Assembly (NCBI RefSeq): GCF_040954645.1
Contig: NC_092806.1
Span: 81,609,943 to 81,673,942, forward strand
Direction: 5' to 3'
DNA length: 64,000 bases
From: Diabrotica undecimpunctata
Lineage: Eukaryota > Arthropoda > Insecta > Coleoptera > Chrysomelidae
Below the pieces are notes generated by a model, which ran no database searches, was not told where the DNA came from, and saw only the letters and a list, made by a program, of their open reading frames with translations. Below are positions 11,011 to 21,189 of the stretch, piece by piece. The position numbers were made by a program, and so were the translations under genes. Position 1 is the first letter of the stretch. Each line of letters opens with the position of its first letter.

Positions 11011-12453
11011 ATGGGGGAAGCTTTAAAAAGAAAGAAGCCGTTAGGTGTAACTATTAACCAGACAATGAGTGCAATTAACTCTAAAAGTGATGCGGAGTCA
11101 GGAAATTATTTATCGGTCCCTGTACAAGACATGGATACCACTTTAAGTTCTGAGACAACAGCTGAAACCAGTCGCCAGGTCATTAGTGATAAAGAAAAGG
11201 ATATTTATAAACAAAATAAAACACCTAAAGTTTTTAATCTAAGAAATGGAGATAAGTATAATTTGAGTAATATTTGTGTTTTTATCGAACGAAAAAATAT
11301 TGAAAATGCCGGCCGTCTTCATCCCTTATTTGTGGGAGATATCTTACACAAAAAACTAAATGTTAACAATATTAACCAAATTAGATCTGTTGGAAAAAAT
11401 AGAATAAAAGTTAGTCTAAAAACATGTTCTGATGCCAATGCTTTAGTAAACAATCCTCTTTTATCAGAAAATGATCTTGTAGCGTTTATACCAAATCATT
11501 TATTAGAAATTAAGGGTTTGATAAAAGATATTGATACTCAATTCAATACGAAATATATTTTAGATAACATAAAATCTCCTTCAACAGTAGTTGATGTTAA
11601 ACGTACACATCGTAGAATAGAAAAGGATGGTGATATACAGTATCTCCCCAAAAAAACCATTATTGTAACTTTTGAAGGGAACACTTTACCTAATTATATT
11701 TCAATAAATAGTGTATATTTTTCGGTGGAGCGGTTTTTTAGCAGAGTTACACAGTGCTTCAGATGTCTACGCTATGGTCACATTTCTAGGCAATGTAAAA
11801 ATATTGAAGAGTTATGTATTAAGTGTAGTAATGTAAAAGCTGAAAATCATGTTTGTCACGATTCAGAAATTCGCTGTTTATATTGTAAAACAAATGACCA
11901 CGTTTCTATTTCAAGAAAATGTCCTCATTATGAAAAACAACGTAAAATTAAGAATGTTATGGTTGAACAAAATATTTCCTTTATTGAGGCAAAAGAATAT
12001 TGTGAAATGTCTTATTCTGGTATATCTGTAAACAATAGTTTTTCTATTTTATCCAACTCCAATTTTCCGCCTTTACCAGCGATTGAATCTAAGTCTGGAA
12101 ATTCTAACTCCCTTTTACACTCAAATTTTAAGAATAATAGCAATTACGTTTTGCCCACCCATCCTACACGAAGTCCTACCGGCCATAGCAATAAAAAACG
12201 TCGAATTTCTAATGACACTCCTCCTCCACAACCGATGTTTCCGTTTCAGTTTGGCCCTAATCAACCACTGCCTCGAAATAATAATCCACCAAATTATCAA
12301 AATTTAAATAACAAAAACATTGTAAAGTCAATTGCAGATTTTATAGTTGAATTTTTAAAAGGTATTCATACCATTGAAGATATCAAAAATTTGAATAATG
12401 ATTTAATTCAAACAGGAATAAATAAAGTGTTGGAGGACACATGTAAAAAGTAA
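11011..12453 (+). CDS. LINE D ORF1: Gag-like nucleic-acid-binding protein
   Basis: 480 aa, uninterrupted. ORF1 proteins bind the element RNA and form the ribonucleoprotein needed for retrotransposition. The first 160 residues are polar; a central region (about 170-250) precedes three CCHC-type knuckles at about residues 250-305: CFRCLRYGHISRQC, CIKCSNVKAENHVC and CLYCKTNDHVSISRKC. The C-terminal third is Asn/Ser/Pro-rich with a basic patch (HSNKKRRISN). The ATG at 11011 is the first in the frame after the 5' UTR. The stop at 12451-12453 overlaps the open start of ORF2, which lies in the -1 frame. Confidence 0.93.
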   Translation: MGEALKRKKPLGVTINQTMSAINSKSDAESGNYLSVPVQDMDTTLSSETTAETSRQVISDKEKDIYKQNKTPKVFNLRNGDKYNLSNICVFIERKNIENAGRLHPLFVGDILHKKLNVNNINQIRSVGKNRIKVSLKTCSDANALVNNPLLSENDLVAFIPNHLLEIKGLIKDIDTQFNTKYILDNIKSPSTVVDVKRTHRRIEKDGDIQYLPKKTIIVTFEGNTLPNYISINSVYFSVERFFSRVTQCFRCLRYGHISRQCKNIEELCIKCSNVKAENHVCHDSEIRCLYCKTNDHVSISRKCPHYEKQRKIKNVMVEQNISFIEAKEYCEMSYSGISVNNSFSILSNSNFPPLPAIESKSGNSNSLLHSNFKNNSNYVLPTHPTRSPTGHSNKKRRISNDTPPPQPMFPFQFGPNQPLPRNNNPPNYQNLNNKNIVKSIADFIVEFLKGIHTIEDIKNLNNDLIQTGINKVLEDTCKK

Positions 12454-15400
12454 CCTTCACTCCATTACCAAAGACATTAAATATTTGTCAGTGGAATGCA
12501 CGTTCTGCTGTTTCGAATAAAAATAGTCTAATGCATTATCTTGTAAATAATAATATTGATGTAGCAATAATAAGTGAAACATGGTTTAAACCCAAAAAAG
12601 TATATAGTTTCGTAGGTTATAATGTAATTCGTAAAGATAGACAAGATGGTTTTTCAGGAATTTGCATTTTGGTCAAAAAGTCGATTTCACACCAAGAATT
12701 AAGCATAGTTTCCAATTTTAATGTCGATCTTCTTGTTTGTGGTATTAATATCAAATTCAACAATAAAACTTTAAGTATAATTTCCGTTTATAGGTCACCG
12801 GATATTAAAACCAACACAACTGATTGGGTAAATATTTTTTCGCAGTTTTCAACTCCATGTATTATTGGTGGGGATTTTAACGCGCATCATGCTACTTGGG
12901 GATCCCATAAAAACGATTCTATTGGTAAACAACTCATTGAAGCAAGCAATAATTGTGATTTTGTAGTTATGAATACTGGCGAACCCACGTGTATTACCCG
13001 GCCAGGATGCAATGATTCTATGATAGATGTTACCTTTTGCTCCTCGGACGTAGCTAGTGATATAGATTGGGCAGTTTACTCTGACACACTTGGATCGAAT
13101 CATTTTATGATAAAAATAACTCTTGCAAGGCAGCAAATTCCGCAGGACATCACAATTCCGCGATATAGATGGAACCTAAAAGGAGCTAATTGGGAACAAT
13201 ATAAAGAGTTTGTGGAAGACTACTTTTATAACTTTACTGATGCAGAATATCCAACCACCAAAGAAAAATATGCATTCTTAATCAATTGTATAAATAATGC
13301 GGCACAAAGAACTTTAAAAGAATACAGACCGTTTAAGTGCAAAAATCGAACACCTTCACCTTGGTGGGATGCAGAATGTGACAACATAATTTCTGAAAGG
13401 AAACATGTACTGCAAGTATACAAAGCAAACCCCACAAAAGATAATTTTCTTGCATACCAAAAATGCATGGCACTTACTAAACGAACATTAAAAGAAAAAG
13501 CTAAAAAAAGTTGGATTGAATGGTGTTCCAATCTCAACAAAAATACTCCAACTAGCATGATATGGAAACAAGCAAAAAAAATGAATCGTAAAACAATAAA
13601 CATTGGTAAGCCACATAATGATGATTTAATAGATGAGTTTTTTAATCATGTAGCTCCCCAGACTGTTCCTTTCACTGTAAATATCGAACATACGATCTTA
13701 GATAAAAAACATTTTTTGGCAAATAATTTTCACATTAATGAACTAAATTATGCTTTAAGAAATAAAAAAAGTACTGCCCCGGGTTTTGATCAAATAAAGT
13801 ATCCGATGTTAGAGAACCTACCAATTATAGCAAAAAGTTTTCTTCTACAAATTTTTGATGAGATGCTTGCAGGTGAGTGCATTGAAGATTTTAGGAAAAT
13901 TATAATCACACCGATTCCTAAACAAGGTAAAGACCCTAACTTGGCCCATTCTTATAGACCAATTTCTCTGCTATCATGTGTGCAAAAAACTTTCGAACGT
14001 ATGATAAAACATAGGCTGGAATGGTGGCTACATAAAAAAGACCTGCTTACGCCCTGTCAATTTGCATACAAAAGAGGAGTGGGTACGCTAGATGCACTTA
14101 CAACCTTAGTAACAAATATTCAAAATAATTTCTCTAGAAATAACTTTCTTCCAACAATTTTTATTGATATTGAGAAAGCATATGACACCTTAAACTTAAA
14201 TATTTTGAGTAAAAAAATGATTATTGATTTTAACATTCCTAAGGCAATAGTGTATGCTATTATCGGATTATATTCAGAAAGACATGTTTATGTCAGGGAT
14301 TTTAACAACCATTTCTTAGGCCCAAGATATGTTTTCACAGGAATTCCACAAGGAGCTGTCTTAAGTCCTTTTCTTTTCAATTTATACACAGCTGACCTAC
14401 ATAAATTAAAGTTGGAAAAATATCCTTTTAAGATCATCCAATATGCAGATGACTTCTGCATTTACTGTGAAACAAAGAAGAGAGATGAAGCTTTTGGATT
14501 TTTAATGGATACCTACAACGTTGTAGAAATATGGTTGGAAGAAAATCACCTTCAGCTGTCGGCCACAAAATCAGCAGTGACCATTTTCAGTAGACATAAT
14601 ATTCCCAATATCGAAACATTTATAGTAAAACAGCGAGAAATTCCTTTTAAAAAGGTAATTAAATATTTGGGCATTATACTGGATCACAAGCTCACATGGA
14701 AATTTCACATAGAATATATGTTAAATAGATGTGAAAAAGGCCTAAACTTTCTGAAAATGACAACTAAAACTTGGTGGGGAACAGATGTTCAGACTTCCTT
14801 ACTTTTTTATAGAACTTACATTCGCTCTATCATAGATTATGGATGTTGGTTATATGGATCTGCCAGCAAGAACTTACTAAACAAATTAAACATATTTATA
14901 AACCAGTGTTTGCGTATCTGTATTGGTGCCATGAAGACAACTCCTATTGAGCCCCTTTATGTTGAAGCACGTGAGCCTCCAATTTCTCTTAGAAGACATT
15001 TCTTGGCCGAAAAATTTTTACTGAAAATTAAACACCAGAACACTTTCCTTTATACCGAATTAACAAATTTAAACAATTATGATTTAACGAATAAATATTG
15101 GATTAAGAAAAATTCTCCAACCCTATGTGAAGCTCTTAGAGAAAACACATTTTGTGCCGATGAAGCTATTAATTTAAAATCACACACAGATATAAATGAT
15201 TTTGAAGCTCTTTTTTATAGCGTTAAATTTATTAAACCAAATTATGTTAACACTGGAAGAGCAAATAACAACATTATAACAAGCATCTTGTCCAATTGGG
15301 ATTACTACAGTACTATCTACACGGATGCCTCCAAATCAGAAGACGGTACAGGATGTGCCTTTTACATCCCCATGGAGAAGGTAGAAAAAATGTTCAAATT

Positions 15401-15653
15401 AAAAGCAAATATTTCCATATTTAGTGCGGAAGCAATTGCCATATATCAAGCCCTACTTTTTGTTTCTAACAGAGATTCCTCCGTTATTATTGTTTCAGAT
15501 TCCATGTCAGTTCTCACAGCCATTAACCAACCTTTTTTTCCAACCTCATACTCCAATCCCTACATAATATTAATTAAAAAATTAGTTAAACACTTTAAGG
15601 AAAATAAAAAAAAATGTGATATTTATATGGGCCAAAGCACACAGTGGAATTAA
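12447..15653 (+). CDS. LINE D ORF2: endonuclease and reverse transcriptase
   Basis: Open from 12447. The first ATG (12531) lies after the conserved ICQWNARS start of the endonuclease, so translation must begin upstream of it. Endonuclease: IISETW, IISVYRSPD, CIIGGDFNAHHATWG and LGSNHFMIK; the last motif has SNH where SDH is usual. RT: KSTAPGFDQIKYPML, YRPISLLSC, CQFAYKRGVGTLDAL, FIDIEKAYDTL, GIPQGAVLSPFLFNLY and IQYADDFCIY (catalytic Asp pair). The first RNase H motifs follow (IYTDASKSEDGTGCA, SAEAIAIYQAL, IIVSDSMSVL). The frame is lost at A9 (15606-15614), so the open frame ends 13 codons later. Confidence 0.93.
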   Translation, partial: KVTFTPLPKTLNICQWNARSAVSNKNSLMHYLVNNNIDVAIISETWFKPKKVYSFVGYNVIRKDRQDGFSGICILVKKSISHQELSIVSNFNVDLLVCGINIKFNNKTLSIISVYRSPDIKTNTTDWVNIFSQFSTPCIIGGDFNAHHATWGSHKNDSIGKQLIEASNNCDFVVMNTGEPTCITRPGCNDSMIDVTFCSSDVASDIDWAVYSDTLGSNHFMIKITLARQQIPQDITIPRYRWNLKGANWEQYKEFVEDYFYNFTDAEYPTTKEKYAFLINCINNAAQRTLKEYRPFKCKNRTPSPWWDAECDNIISERKHVLQVYKANPTKDNFLAYQKCMALTKRTLKEKAKKSWIEWCSNLNKNTPTSMIWKQAKKMNRKTINIGKPHNDDLIDEFFNHVAPQTVPFTVNIEHTILDKKHFLANNFHINELNYALRNKKSTAPGFDQIKYPMLENLPIIAKSFLLQIFDEMLAGECIEDFRKIIITPIPKQGKDPNLAHSYRPISLLSCVQKTFERMIKHRLEWWLHKKDLLTPCQFAYKRGVGTLDALTTLVTNIQNNFSRNNFLPTIFIDIEKAYDTLNLNILSKKMIIDFNIPKAIVYAIIGLYSERHVYVRDFNNHFLGPRYVFTGIPQGAVLSPFLFNLYTADLHKLKLEKYPFKIIQYADDFCIYCETKKRDEAFGFLMDTYNVVEIWLEENHLQLSATKSAVTIFSRHNIPNIETFIVKQREIPFKKVIKYLGIILDHKLTWKFHIEYMLNRCEKGLNFLKMTTKTWWGTDVQTSLLFYRTYIRSIIDYGCWLYGSASKNLLNKLNIFINQCLRICIGAMKTTPIEPLYVEAREPPISLRRHFLAEKFLLKIKHQNTFLYTELTNLNNYDLTNKYWIKKNSPTLCEALRENTFCADEAINLKSHTDINDFEALFYSVKFIKPNYVNTGRANNNIITSILSNWDYYSTIYTDASKSEDGTGCAFYIPMEKVEKMFKLKANISIFSAEAIAIYQALLFVSNRDSSVIIVSDSMSVLTAINQPFFPTSYSNPYIILIKKLVKHFKENKKKCDIYMGQSTQWN

Positions 15654-16176
15654 ACATAATGAACATGTGGACCAACTAGCCAAATTAAGTATTTATTCAG
15701 TGGATACCACAGAATTTCTACCCAGTATTTCTGATTTGGTTGCTTCACGCAAGGCAGTTTTAAAATATAAATGGAGTGACCTATGGTCTGAGTTTTGTTT
15801 TACCAACCCAAATAGATACACTTCTTTACACACAACTGTCCCTGTTGCACATTGGCACAGAACTTATAATGTCCCTAGGCGTTATATAACAACCATATCT
15901 AGGCTTAAATTTGGACATGCTTGTTTTCCTGCTCATCTTGCAAGGATTCATGTGATCGAGAGTAAAAACTGTTTGGAGTGTGGAGTAGAAGGTGACCTAG
16001 ATCATGTAATTTTTGGTTGTGCCAAATATAATTTGGAGTCCACCTTATTATATAATAATATAGTTCGTATTACCGGTAAATCTCCGTTTAACGTTTTATC
16101 TGCCCTAGCGACTCAAAATAGATTAATTTACGATTGCATAATCGATTTTTTGACCAAATGTAATATTTTTCTTTAG
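15616..16176 (+). CDS. LINE D ORF2 C-terminal part (RNase H end and Cys/His tail), shifted frame
   Basis: This continues ORF2 in another frame. FIWAKAHSGIKHNEHVDQLA supplies the last His/Asp of RNase H. The tail has RYITTISRLKFGHACFPAHL and CLECGVEGDLDHVIFGCAKY, a CX2C...HX4C motif conserved at the ends of LINE ORF2 proteins. The shift sits at the A9 run, so it may be a real mutation, a sequencing homopolymer error or, less likely, programmed slippage. In an intact copy the two parts would form one protein. Confidence 0.9.
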   Translation: MIFIWAKAHSGIKHNEHVDQLAKLSIYSVDTTEFLPSISDLVASRKAVLKYKWSDLWSEFCFTNPNRYTSLHTTVPVAHWHRTYNVPRRYITTISRLKFGHACFPAHLARIHVIESKNCLECGVEGDLDHVIFGCAKYNLESTLLYNNIVRITGKSPFNVLSALATQNRLIYDCIIDFLTKCNIFL

Positions 16177-16486
16177 TTAAAAAAAAAAACTTTTTACTTT
16201 TTACCTTTGTTTTCTCTCCTTTATATGTTTAATCCTATTTACTGTGTATGTTATATATTATAATGTCCTGATGGTCCCCTGGACGTGAAACGAGTGACCC
16301 ATGTTAATTGTATATGTTTATGGATATATATGTGTATGTATTATTTATATTTGTTCTCTTCTTTTTGTTAAATGTTGTAAATTTATCTATTTTAGTCTAT
16401 TCGATTGCAAATAACTCAAAAACTTTTTACTGTACCTAATGAGATTAAAAGATCATGTAACTGGCTGTATGGCAAACTGCCGAAGC

Positions 16487-16540
<54 letters not shown>
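16177..16540 (+). repeat. LINE D 3' UTR and 51-base poly(A) tail
   Basis: About 310 bp of AT-rich 3' UTR, then an uninterrupted A run at 16490-16540 that abuts the right TSD. The Gypsy-2 gag-pol frame on the minus strand reads through this tail as a meaningless poly-Phe extension. Confidence 0.93.
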
Positions 16541-16542
<2 letters not shown>

Positions 16543-18523
16543 CCATATGATCCAAGTATTTAGCTGTTTTTGTTGCTATAGAGCATTTGTTTTTATTTAG
16601 TGTAATACCTTCCTTATGAAGTTTTGTTAGGACTGTGTTCAAAATATTGTCATGTTCCTCTATTGTCCTTGCATGAATAAGAATGTCATCTATATGGACA
16701 ACACAGCCTTCAATGCCAGTTAAGATTTTTGAAAATCTCATAGTAAAATACTCTGGGGCACAAGATATACCAAATGGAAGCCTTTTAAAGAAAAATCTGC
16801 CAAAAGGTGTTATAAAAGTTGTTAACAACTGACTTTCCTTATTCAATTTTATTTGGTAAAACCCACTTGTGGTATCCAATTTTGAAAAGAATTTAGACCC
16901 TTTCAACTGTGCTAGTGTATGAGATATTTTCCCGAGAGGAAAATGTGACCGTAACACGTTTTCATTAAGTTTAGTATAGTCACCACAAAGCCGTACACAA
17001 TCTCCCTTGTCCACACAAACAATTGGGCTGACCCAAGAAGTAGGATCTTCAATGGGTTCAATTATCCCTAATTTTAGCAATCTATCAATTTCAATTCTTA
17101 ATTTTGGTAACAGAGGTAAAGGAACAGTTCTGGGAACGCTCTGTACATAAGGTTTAGCATCTGGCTTAATTCTAATTGACATTTCTATTTTAAATTCACC
17201 TATATCACTAAAAATACCAGGAACTGTTTTAGCAACAGACTCTAAATTAAATTTTGAAAACATATTAGTACTCTTAGATTGATTACAATGAACAACACTG
17301 CAACTGATTTGATTTACCTGTTTAAGCTTACATTTGGAAAAATTTAGAACATTAAACCTAATGATTGACTCTCTGCTTAATATAGGTTGTCTCAACTTCC
17401 TAATACAATATATTGTTTCATCATTTGTAAAACCGTCATAAGTAAATTTTATATGTAGCTTACCCACTGTGTCCAATTTATGATCGTCCGCTGCACCAAT
17501 TGCATCACATGCCACAATTTTAACCATATATTCTGGAAGTAATTTTTCATAGGGAAAACAGTTAGCATCTGCTCCTGTATCCACAAAAAAGGGTACCTTA
17601 AATTTGTCATCCAATAAGATGTCTACATACCAACGATCCTTCTTGTCTAGGTACACTTGGCCAATAAAGGAATCTGTATGTACCACTTGATTTACTGAAT
17701 CCCTTCCTTCGTCGTCTATACTACTGCTACTGGTGGACCTTGAACACTTAACAGCTCTGACAGCTTTCTTCCTGCACATCACACTCCAATGACCTCTACG
17801 TGAACAAGATCTGCATTCAGAGAACTTGGCTGGACATTTCTCCCTATTTTTACATGTAGGTATGCCACAGTATCCACATCTGTAACCTTCCTTAACTTTC
17901 TCATGAGTTGTTTCTTGTTTAGCAAAACTCTTACCTTGATGTCTTTTATCACTACGCTCCCTGTAGTCCTGTTTAACTGCACTAACTGACTGCTCCTGTC
18001 TCATAATTCTATTTTGACTATCTTGAAGTTCAGCTTGGCGTGCTATTTGTATTGCCTTCTCTAGTGTCAAACCATCATTTAGTTGCATTCTTTCGCTCAC
18101 CTTTTTATCAGCTATTCCGATAACAATCCTGTCACGAATTAACTCATCTTTAAGAGCTCCATAGCTACAGTGCTCTGCAAGAGTATGTAGACTTGAAATA
18201 AAGTTTCCCACAGGTTCTCCTGGCCTTTGTACCCTTGAATTAAATTGAAATCTCTCAAAGATTGTATTTCTTCGGGGAATAAAATGATTGTCGAAAATCT
18301 GCATTACATCTTGAAAGGATGCATTCTCCCCTGGTTGATTTTGAAGTAAAATATCTTCTGCTTCATTTCCCATTAAATACAACAATAGGTCTAATTTATC
18401 TTTGTCAGATTTTTGTCCAAATCCACTTACAGACATATATCTCTCTACTCTTTTCTTCCATTGGTGCCATGTCTGGGGCTGTGTAAAATCAAATTCGCTT
18501 GGAGCCGAAATGCTCGCAAACAC
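16541..18523 (-). pseudogene. Gypsy-2 Gag-protease-RT polyprotein, cut by LINE D
   Basis: About 660 genuine residues from the ATG at 18523. The Gag part starts MFASISAPSEFDFTQPQTWH and includes the FERFQFNS and ELIRDRIVIGI segments. A Cys-rich knuckle region follows (CGYCGIPTCKNREKCPAKFS, CRSCSRRGHWSVMC). Protease: FFVDTGADANCFP. RT: GIIEPIEDPTSWVSPIV, RLCGDYTKLN, SKLDTTSGFYQIKL, FGRFFFKRLPFGISCAPEYF and VVHIDDILIHARTIEEH, whose VHIDD is the YxDD box. The frame is intact up to YLDH, where LINE D enters. Near-intactness fits a recent insertion. Confidence 0.93.
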
Positions 18524-18671
18524 TTCTTTATTTATTAGGATAGGTGCATCTATTTTAAGGGTTTTAGGTCCCCTCTGATTTATAGGTTATGCATAAGATT
18601 TGCACTGCTGTCACGTTCGATCACTCTTTGCTTGTTTAATGTTAACAAAACAAAGCACCAGCTGCCACCAT

Positions 18672-18853
18672 GTCGTGTTATCGAAGAGGGGTTACAAATA
18701 ATAATCGTTACTTCACATAAACATTAGTTTATTCTCAACCCTAAAACATACCTCCATGCCCGAGCTTCGGCAACCTTCACATAACCTGTCTAACCCCCGT
18801 CATCCGTGTTGCCTAACTCCGGCACCTATATCTTAAACTAGGCTAACAACACA
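18672..18853 (-). repeat. Gypsy-2 5' LTR and primer-binding-site candidate
   Basis: Nearly identical to 8371-8553. On the minus strand the LTR ends CACGACA and is followed at once by TGGTGGCAGCTGGTGC (18656-18671), the primer-binding-site candidate. The tRNA is not identified. 18524-18655 is the untranslated leader. Confidence 0.92.
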
Positions 18854-19397
18854 GTTTTAGAGGGATATTTCTAGAATGGATAATAAATTTCTTAAGTGAC
18901 AGGAAGAGTGTTGTTAAGATGAAAGAATCAAGCTCAGAACCATACACGACAAATAAAGGAGTACCACAGGGATCCGTGCTGGGACCATTATTATTCCTAA
19001 TTTTTATTAATGACCTACCAGATTACATAAGGGCACTTATAATCGTTATATAAGTCGTTAATAGTCTCTGCACGTACACTAGAGGAATTAAAAATGACAA
19101 TGAAGACTGTTGTTGACTGCTTTATACGCTGGTGTAATACCAACAGACTAATATTAAATATTGACAAGACGCAAATTATTTATTTTCATTCATACAACTC
19201 ATCTAAATATGACTATATCTTAACCATCCACGATAGAAACAATATGTTATCTTCCACTCACTCTACAAAGTTTTTGGGTGTATTCATTGATTATAATCTC
19301 AAATGGTCAGAGCAAGTGAATTCAGTGCACATGAAATTGAATAAAGCTTTTTATGCTATATCTAGAATTAAAAACACACTACTCATCTCGGCATTAA
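18854..19397 (+). pseudogene. LINE C reverse transcriptase, 3' half
   Basis: Continues the RT from 8370 in frame: RGIFLEWIINFLSDRKSVVK, KGVPQGSVLGPLLFLIFIND. The expected YADD box is absent; after DYIRA the sequence jumps to a later RT segment on 19094-19489 (CFIRWCNTNRLILNIDKTQI, TKFLGVFIDYNLKWSEQV). This indicates an internal loss near 19030-19060. The element ends at about 19397, where Gypsy-1 resumes. Confidence 0.85.
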
Positions 19398-19780
19398 TGA
19401 AAAGATGCATCAAAAGATGGATTGGGGGCATGTTTGTTGCAAGAAGGCAGACCTGTGGCCTTTGCATCAAGGAGCCTTACAAAAACTGAGCAGCAGTATG
19501 CTCAAATAGAAAAAGAAACTCTAGCTATTTTATTTGCTGTAAAGAGGTTTCACTACTTTGTCTACGGGGCTTGTGTAAAAGTCCACAGTGATCACAAACC
19601 ACTGGAATCAATTTTTAAAAAAAGATTTACAGTCAATTTCACCAAGAATCCTGAGAATGAGATTAAAATTATTAGATTATGATTTAGTTGTATCATACAA
19701 ACCAGGAAAAAGCATGTACATATCTGACATACTATCAAGGGCATTTCTAAAAAACAACAAAAAATCTGTTGATACGGAGA
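19398..19780 (+). pseudogene. Gypsy-1 RNase H
   Basis: Resumes Gypsy-1 pol: DASKDGLGACLLQEGRPVAF spans the junction side of 19422-19682, then KTEQQYAQIEKETLAILFA, VHSDHKPLESIFKK, and in a second frame (19588-19809) LLDYDLVVSYKPGKSMYISD. A frame change lies near 19610-19640 in a poly(A) stretch. It would degrade the RNA strand during reverse transcription. Confidence 0.88.
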
Positions 19781-20686
19781 GAGTTTGCTGTCCATTCAAT
19801 TGTCAATGATTTACCGCTATCTGAGGAACGAAAAAATCAGTTTCGACAAGAGACAATAGCAGACCCCCAACTACAAGTTGTTTTTGATTTTATCATCAGT
19901 GGTTGGCCAGAGCAAAAATATAAAATTCCAGAAAATGTCAGACACTTTGCCAAACTTAAGGAGAACCTATTTATAACTAATGACCTTCTTTTTCTAGACA
20001 ATAAATTAGTTGTTCCTTTTTCATTAAGAAAAGAAGTTCTAGGATTGCTTCATGAGGGACATTTAGGCATAGAAAAAACAAAAGCACTAGCACACCAAAT
20101 TTATTATTGGCCTGGTGTGGCGATGGATATTGAATCATATATAAGGGCATGTAAGAGTTGTGAAAAATTTGCTAGAAAAAACCCAAAACAAACTCTTTTA
20201 TCATATCCACTACCTAAAAGACCATGGGAGAGGGTTGGGTCCGACATTTTCACATATGCTGGAAAAAGTTACGTAGTTTTATTTGACTCATATTCTAACT
20301 GGTTAGAGGTATTACCCATTAAAGATAAAAGTGCTGATTCAGTAATTGCTGAAATTAAGACAGTTTTTGCACGATTTGGATCACCTGATTTTCTTGTAAC
20401 TGACAACGTACCATATAATAGTGAAAAATTTATAAAGTTTAGCAGAAATTGGAACTTTACTTTAATCTTTCGTAGTCCTAATTATCCGCGTTCAAATGGA
20501 TTAGCAGAAAAAGCAGTGTCAATTGCAAAAAACATGTTAAGGAAAACTATAGATGAAAGAAAGCATGCAGACCTTCAGTCAGCATTAATAAATTATAGAA
20601 ATTATCCATTAAAAGGTATGTGATACTCACCATCACAACTTCTTAATAGCAGAAGATGTAAAACAAAAGTTCCAATTTCAGTTGAT
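19769..20686 (+). pseudogene. Gypsy-1 integrase
   Basis: 19769-20623 (284 aa) holds the HHCC zinc domain (LLHEGHLGIEKTKALAHQIY, CKSCEKF) and the catalytic core: ERVGSDIFTYAGKSYVVLFD, DFLVTDNVPYNSEKFIKFS and YPRSNGLAEKAVS give Asp, Asp and Glu. A stop at 20621-20623 (TGA) interrupts it shortly after YRNYPLKG; the next residues (SPSQLLNSRRCKTKVP) continue in the same frame. Confidence 0.9.
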
Positions 20687-21189
20687 TTGTTGCATCCATG
20701 TTTGTGTGAAAATGTTGAAATGAAAATTAAAGCTAAAAAAGAATTAAATGAGACAACTTTTAATAAAAATGCAACAATATTGAAGCCATTGAACAGAGAC
20801 ATGGATGTAACAGTCCTTGATCACTGTAATAACACCTGGAAGTCTGCAAAAATCTTGAATCAACATGAATCGCCTAGATCATACATCCTGCAAGATGACA
20901 GTGGAAACATTATCAGAAGAAACATATCTCACATAAGATCATCAGTAAATAAACATGTTGTAGACTGTGGTGATGATCATCATGTGGGTGGCGATAGTAG
21001 TGTATTTCATGAATTGCCAGACAGTGAGGGTATTGAAACACATCAGGAACATCAAGCAACAGAAGTTTTAATCCCTGATAATAATCATATACTTGAAACA
21101 TCAAATCATAATAATACTTACTGTACAAGGTCAGGGAGACAAATTAAAAAACCTTGTAAGCTGAACTTATAAGGAAAAAGAAAAGAGGA
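20687..21189 (+). pseudogene. Gypsy-1 integrase C-terminal region and polypurine tract
   Basis: 161 aa (20687-21172). DMDVTVLDHCNNTWKSAKIL and SPRSYILQDDSGNIIRRNIS match the C-terminal fold seen in Gypsy-2 (YIIETETGKFRRNRWHL). An acidic, His-rich linker leads to RSGRQIKKPCKLNL, a common C-terminal signature. A purine run (AAGGAAAAAGAAAAGAGGA, 21171-21189) abuts the 3' LTR as the polypurine tract. Confidence 0.88.

Larger units (their letters stand above)
10821..16540 (+). mobile_element. LINE D: full-length, nearly intact I-like LINE inside Gypsy-2
   Basis: A 5,720-bp element with perfect 14-bp TSDs GACCATATGATCCA (10807-10820 and 16541-16554). It has a short 5' UTR (10821-11010), ORF1, ORF2 with endonuclease, RT and RNase H, a 3' UTR (16177-16489) and a 51-A tail. 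The only visible defect is a one-base shift at an A9 run in ORF2. The long pure poly(A) and perfect TSDs indicate a recent insertion, the innermost and youngest layer of the nest. I-superfamily placement rests on ORF1 knuckles plus an RNase H after RT. Confidence 0.95.
8371..18853 (-). mobile_element. Gypsy-2: Ty3/gypsy LTR retrotransposon inside LINE C
   Basis: A minus-strand element bounded by LTRs of about 183 bp (8371-8553 and 18672-18853) and the TSD GTTTT (8366-8370, 18854-18858). The LTRs show only about two substitutions, so it is younger than Gypsy-1. LINE D interrupts it at 10821-16540 with a 14-bp TSD, and its pol frame is continuous across that insertion. Own length is about 4.75 kb. 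Gag-Pro-RT is one long frame; RNase H and integrase are broken. Confidence 0.95.
6495..19397 (+). mobile_element. LINE C: CR1-like LINE inside Gypsy-1
   Basis: Two halves, 6495-8370 and 18854-19397, separated by Gypsy-2 (5-bp TSD GTTTT). It encodes an APE endonuclease and an RT. Excising Gypsy-2 rejoins the RT frame exactly (NVGF then RGIFLEWIINFL). Both outer ends are approximate and no TSD with Gypsy-1 was found. Stops in the endonuclease and loss of the YADD box show it is dead. CR1-like is inferred from PQGSVLGPLLFLIFINDLP and the lack of RNase H. Confidence 0.82.
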
